NCBI RefSeq assembly: GCF_028682395.1
Contig: NZ_JANHLC010000006.1
Span: 186,001 to 250,000, forward strand
DNA length: 64,000 bases
Direction: 5' to 3'
DNA from: Pseudomonas putida
Lineage (GTDB): Bacteria > Pseudomonadota > Gammaproteobacteria > Pseudomonadales > Pseudomonadaceae
In this document: piece after piece, positions 60,586 to 64,000 of the stretch
Layout of the letters: the number at the start of each line of letters is the position of its first letter
Position numbering within the stretch: position 1 is the first letter of the stretch
Translations under genes and position numbers: made by a program
The notes under the pieces: model-generated
What the model was told of the DNA's origin: nothing
Database searches by the model: none
The model's input: the letters and a program-made list of their open reading frames with translations, nothing else

Positions 60586-62202
60586 ATGAATCAGGACAAT
60601 CTGATCGAAATCCGCGACCTCGCCGTCGAATTTGTCGGCGCTGAACGCTGCCAGCGCGTGGTCGAGCACATCAGCTTCGATATCCGGCGTGGCGAAACCC
60701 TGGCGCTGGTTGGTGAGAGTGGCTCCGGAAAGTCGGTCACCGCGCACTCGATCCTGCGCCTGCTGCCTTACCCGCTCGCCCGCCACCCCAGCGGGAGCAT
60801 TCACTATGCCGGGCAGGATCTGCTGACCCTGCCAGAGAAAAGCATTCGCCATATCCGCGGTAACCGGATCGCAATGATTTTCCAGGAGCCCATGACATCG
60901 CTGAACCCGCTGCATTCCATCGAGAAGCAGATCAACGAGGTACTGCTGATCCACAAGGGGCTCCGGGGTAAAGCCGCCTCTCGGCGCACCCTGGAGCTAT
61001 TGGAGCTGGTGGGCATACCCGAGCCGCACAAACGCCTCAAGGCCCTGCCCCACGAGCTCTCAGGCGGCCAGCGGCAACGTGTGATGATTGCCATGGCCCT
61101 GGCCAACGAACCGGAACTGTTAATTGCCGATGAGCCCACCACGGCCCTCGATGTCACCGTGCAGTTGAAAATCCTTGAACTGCTCAAGGAACTCCAGGCA
61201 CGCCTGGGCATGGCCATGCTGTTGATCAGCCATGATCTCAACCTGGTCAAGCGCATTGCCCATCGGGTGTGCGTGATGCAACGCGGGCAGATTGTCGAGC
61301 AGGCCTCGTGCGAAGCACTGTTCCGCGCGCCCCAGCATCCCTATACCTGCGAGCTGCTCAGCGCCGAGCCCCGGGGCGAACCCGCCGCCAATCCGCCTGG
61401 CGCTCCGCTGCTTGAGGTTAATGACCTGAAAGTCTGGTTCCCGATCAAGAAAGGATTTCTGCGTCACACCGTCGATCACGTCAAAGCCGTCGACGGCATC
61501 AATTTCAGCCTGCCCCAGGGCCAGACCCTGGGCATTGTCGGCGAGAGCGGCTCGGGCAAATCGACCCTGGGCCTGGCGATCCTGCGATTGATCGCCAGCC
61601 AAGGCGCGATTCACTTCGAGGGCCGGCGCCTGGATGAAATGACCCAGCAACAGGTCCGCCCTTTGCGCCGCGAGATGCAGGTGGTGTTCCAGGACCCCTT
61701 TGGCAGCCTGAGCCCGCGAATGAGCGTTAGCCAGATTGTCGGTGAGGGCCTGCGCATCCACCGAATCGGCACCGAAGCGGAGCAGGAACAGGCGATTATC
61801 GAAGCCTTGCAGGAAGTCGGACTGGACCCACAGACCCGTGATCGCTACCCCCACGAGTTCTCCGGCGGGCAGCGCCAACGAATCGCCATCGCCCGGGCCC
61901 TGGTGCTCAAGCCCGCCTTGATCCTCCTCGACGAGCCGACTTCGGCCCTGGATCGTACGGTGCAACGCCAGGTGGTCGACCTGCTGCGCTCGCTACAACG
62001 CAAGTACAACCTGACGTACCTGTTTATCAGCCACGACCTGGCGGTGGTCAAGGCGATCAGCCATCAATTGATGGTGGTCAAGCATGGCCAGGTCGTCGAA
62101 CAGGGCGACGCTCAAGGCATCTTTGCCGCGCCACAGCACCCCTACACCCAACAGCTGCTCGAAGCGGCCTTTATGGTCCCGCAGGCCACCGAACCCGCTT
62201 GA
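60586..62202 (+). CDS. nppD: ABC importer ATPase with two nucleotide-binding domains (YejF type)
   Basis: A 538-residue fusion of two ATPase domains, both with Walker A GESGSGKS (residues about 44-51 and 320-327), signature LSGGQRQRV/FSGGQRQRI and Walker B LLIADEPT/LILLDEPT. Energises NppBC. The start is ATG 60586, one base after the nppC stop. It is the last gene of the importer operon; a 26-bp terminator palindrome follows. Confidence 0.96.
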   Translation: MNQDNLIEIRDLAVEFVGAERCQRVVEHISFDIRRGETLALVGESGSGKSVTAHSILRLLPYPLARHPSGSIHYAGQDLLTLPEKSIRHIRGNRIAMIFQEPMTSLNPLHSIEKQINEVLLIHKGLRGKAASRRTLELLELVGIPEPHKRLKALPHELSGGQRQRVMIAMALANEPELLIADEPTTALDVTVQLKILELLKELQARLGMAMLLISHDLNLVKRIAHRVCVMQRGQIVEQASCEALFRAPQHPYTCELLSAEPRGEPAANPPGAPLLEVNDLKVWFPIKKGFLRHTVDHVKAVDGINFSLPQGQTLGIVGESGSGKSTLGLAILRLIASQGAIHFEGRRLDEMTQQQVRPLRREMQVVFQDPFGSLSPRMSVSQIVGEGLRIHRIGTEAEQEQAIIEALQEVGLDPQTRDRYPHEFSGGQRQRIAIARALVLKPALILLDEPTSALDRTVQRQVVDLLRSLQRKYNLTYLFISHDLAVVKAISHQLMVVKHGQVVEQGDAQGIFAAPQHPYTQQLLEAAFMVPQATEPA

Positions 62203-62239
62203 TCGCGAGCTTCTCCACACACAAATCGCCCGCACAAAA

Positions 62240-62265
62240 AAAGGCCGCTCATATGAGCGGCCTTT
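62240..62265. terminator. Bidirectional terminator palindrome
   Basis: AAAGGCCGCTCAT (62240-62252) is followed directly by its exact complement to 62265. A and T runs at the ends suit both the nppD (+) and ppiD (-) transcripts. Confidence 0.85.
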
Positions 62266-62295
62266 CTCTTTGCCGAAACGCAGGGGAGCAAGCGT

Positions 62296-64000
62296 TTAGA
62301 AGCGCTTGATATCCGCCTCGCTTTCCAGCTGTTTGCGGTAGGCAGCAAAGTCCTGCTGACCGGCACGAGAAGCCAGGAAACGACGATAAGAGGCTTTTTC
62401 TTCCTCGGTCGGCGCAGCGGCTTCATTGACACCGTTCAGACGCACCACCACGACGCTGCCATCGGCCTGGGTCACGCTGGTAAAGGTCGGCTTGTCCTTG
62501 CCTTGCGGCTTGGGCATGCGGAACACAGCCTGCAGTACGGCCGGATCAATACCTTCCTGACCACGTGCCACGGCTTCCTGGGTTTTCCAGGTCAGCGTCG
62601 GCTCGGCTTTCCCTTCGCGCAGCTTAGCGATCAGCGCCTCGGCCTGGGCCTTGGCGTCAGCCGTAGCGTGTTCCTTGGCCAGTTGGGCGCGAATACTGCT
62701 TGCAACGCTTTCCAGAGGCAATTGCTCAGGCTTGCGGTGCTCCTTGGCACGCAGCACGATCACGGTTTCCGGATCAAGCTCGATGGCGGTGCTGTTGGCG
62801 CCCTCATCCAGCACTTCCGGGCTGAACGCAGCCTGGATCACTGCACGGTTGGCGGTCACGCCTTCGCCACCTTCACGCCCGAATGCGGCGGAGGTGTGCA
62901 CTTTGAGATTAAGGTCCTGAGCTGGCTGGGCCAGATCGGAAGCCTCGAACGAAGAGTCCTCGAGCTGCTTGGTGGCCTCGACAAAACGCTGCTCCACTTG
63001 CTGGGTTTTCAGCTCGCGGGTCAGCTTGTCTTTCAGGCTGGCAAAGCTTGGAACTTCCGGCGCTTCAACACCCAACAGCTTGATCAGGTGGTAACCGAAC
63101 TCGGTACGTACCGGTGCCGAGACCTGGTCTTTAGCCAACGCGTAGAGCGCCTCTTCGAACGTCGGATCGTAGACACCCGGACCGGCAAAACCGAGGTCGC
63201 CGCCGTTGTTCGCCGAACCTGGGTCCTGGGAGAACTCCTTGGCCAGCGCGGCAAAGTCCTCGCCTTTGGCCAGGCGCTGCTGGATCTCTTCGATCTTGGC
63301 CTTAGCCTGGGCATCGTTGAGCTTGTCGTTCACTTCAATCAGGATGTGCGCCGCCCGACGTTGTTCGGCCAGGTTGGCGGTTTCTTTCTGATAAAGCGCC
63401 TGAAGCTCTTCGTCCTTGACGTTGACCTGATCAAAGAACGCCGATTTCTTCAGCTCGATGTAGTCGATCACGACCTGATCAGGCGTCATGAACTCTTTGG
63501 CGTGCTCGTCGTAGTAGGCCTTGACCTCTTCGTCCGTCAATTTGACCGCCGATGGATCAGCCTTGATGGTCAGCGAAGAGAAATCACGCGTCTGCTTCTC
63601 CAGTCGGGCAAACGCCAGAACCTGGGCATCGGTGACAAACCCACTGCCAGCCAGACCGGCGCGCAATTGGCCGATGAGCATTTCCTGGGCCAGCATCTGG
63701 CGGAACTGCATCCGACCGTAGCCCAGTTGACGAATCACCTGGTCGAAACGATCGGCACTGAACTTGCCATCAACCTGAAACTCAGGCGTTTGCAGGATGA
63801 CCTGGTCCAGAGCCGCCTCGGAGAAAGCGAACTTCGATTGCTCTGCGCCTTGCAGCAGCAGCTTGCGATCGATCAGCCCCTTGAGCGATGACTCGCGCAG
63901 CATTTTTTCGTCGAGCAACGACGCGTCGAAATCCTTGCCCAGTTGCTGCATGAGCTGGCGACGTTGCATGTCGACCGCCTGGCTCAATTCGTTCTGGGTG
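62296..64000 (-). CDS. ppiD: Periplasmic folding chaperone PpiD, N-terminus outside window
   Basis: The window holds the last 567 or so residues of this inner-membrane-anchored periplasmic chaperone with a parvulin-like domain; the anchor (about 50 residues) is outside the right edge. The SurA-like N-terminal chaperone segments flank the parvulin domain (RRAAHILIEVND to FGYHLIKLLG), typical of PpiD. It assists the folding of outer-membrane proteins leaving the Sec translocon. Ends 31 bp from the shared terminator. Confidence 0.95.
   Translation of the reverse strand, partial: TQNELSQAVDMQRRQLMQQLGKDFDASLLDEKMLRESSLKGLIDRKLLLQGAEQSKFAFSEAALDQVILQTPEFQVDGKFSADRFDQVIRQLGYGRMQFRQMLAQEMLIGQLRAGLAGSGFVTDAQVLAFARLEKQTRDFSSLTIKADPSAVKLTDEEVKAYYDEHAKEFMTPDQVVIDYIELKKSAFFDQVNVKDEELQALYQKETANLAEQRRAAHILIEVNDKLNDAQAKAKIEEIQQRLAKGEDFAALAKEFSQDPGSANNGGDLGFAGPGVYDPTFEEALYALAKDQVSAPVRTEFGYHLIKLLGVEAPEVPSFASLKDKLTRELKTQQVEQRFVEATKQLEDSSFEASDLAQPAQDLNLKVHTSAAFGREGGEGVTANRAVIQAAFSPEVLDEGANSTAIELDPETVIVLRAKEHRKPEQLPLESVASSIRAQLAKEHATADAKAQAEALIAKLREGKAEPTLTWKTQEAVARGQEGIDPAVLQAVFRMPKPQGKDKPTFTSVTQADGSVVVVRLNGVNEAAAPTEEEKASYRRFLASRAGQQDFAAYRKQLESEADIKRF

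Noticed and set aside
1..64000. Mobile elements, CRISPR arrays, prophage, tRNA or rRNA genes, and REP repeats
   Set aside because: Looked for and not found. The vgrG gene is solitary, and the PrtR-like repressor has no pyocin genes beside it, so no prophage or tailocin is called.

Overview
The window is about 64 kb of GC-rich (low-60s percent) chromosome from a Pseudomonas of the fluorescent, pyoverdine-producing kind. The evidence is the gene content and order: pepN to nadK, pvdQ beside a PA2384-like gene, tamA/tamB, the liu genes, and the block dnaQ, rnhA, methyltransferase, gloB, mltD, nppA1A2BCD, ppiD all follow Pseudomonas arrangements as I recall them. I see no insertion sequence, prophage, CRISPR array, rRNA or tRNA. 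pepN is cut by the left edge and ppiD by the right edge.

Layout. 1-5.6 kb (minus): pepN, two small DUF genes, a rhomboid protease, a phosphoesterase and nadK, mostly joined by start/stop overlaps. 5.7-10.3 kb: DUF1853, a lone arsB, cytochrome b561, a PLP-dependent desulfhydrase/deaminase-like enzyme and an acetyltransferase. 10.5-14.6 kb is iron-related: an orphan FecR-type regulator, the pyoverdine acylase pvdQ and a PA2384-like Fur-related regulator. 14.6-25.8 kb: two tiny membrane/lipoprotein genes, a LysR/aldo-keto reductase pair, tamB-tamA, an acetyltransferase, xthA and a phosphate-binding-like/OmpA fusion. 25.8-36 kb concerns acyl-CoA and leucine catabolism: an acyl-CoA dehydrogenase with a divergent LysR gene, then liuR-liuE, then liuABCD.

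The most informative non-coding parts are two small RNAs. The 767-bp gap between liuE and liuA carries a textbook sigma54 promoter, a roughly 375-nt RNA full of A-rich Hfq/Crc-type motifs and a UUCG-capped terminator. This is CrcY, the decoy RNA of catabolite repression. The same kind of A-rich motif sits at the ribosome binding sites of liuE and liuA on either side, and LiuR-type palindromes precede liuR and liuA. At 37.4 kb a Fur-box promoter drives a roughly 114-nt RNA with a strong terminator that I recognise as PrrF, the iron-sparing sRNA.

36-49 kb is the more accessory part: a PrtR-like repressor whose S24 peptidase dyad is destroyed, divergent from a DUF6124-like gene; an M14 carboxypeptidase; an AFG1-like ATPase with a TTG start; a leucine-rich-repeat/protein-kinase fusion; a YebC paralogue; a solitary VgrG with a 130-residue C-terminal extension; and the 2-aminoethylphosphonate genes phnW-phnX with a divergent LysR regulator. 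49-64 kb returns to core genes: dnaQ-rnhA, glyoxalase II, MltD, the Npp peptide/nucleoside-peptide ABC importer with two binding proteins, and ppiD. The fabI gene found between the importer and ppiD in P. aeruginosa is not there.

No wholly new system stands out. The best candidates for new biology are the crcY/liu regulatory arrangement, the VgrG C-terminal domain, the LRR-kinase and the catalytically dead PrtR-like repressor.
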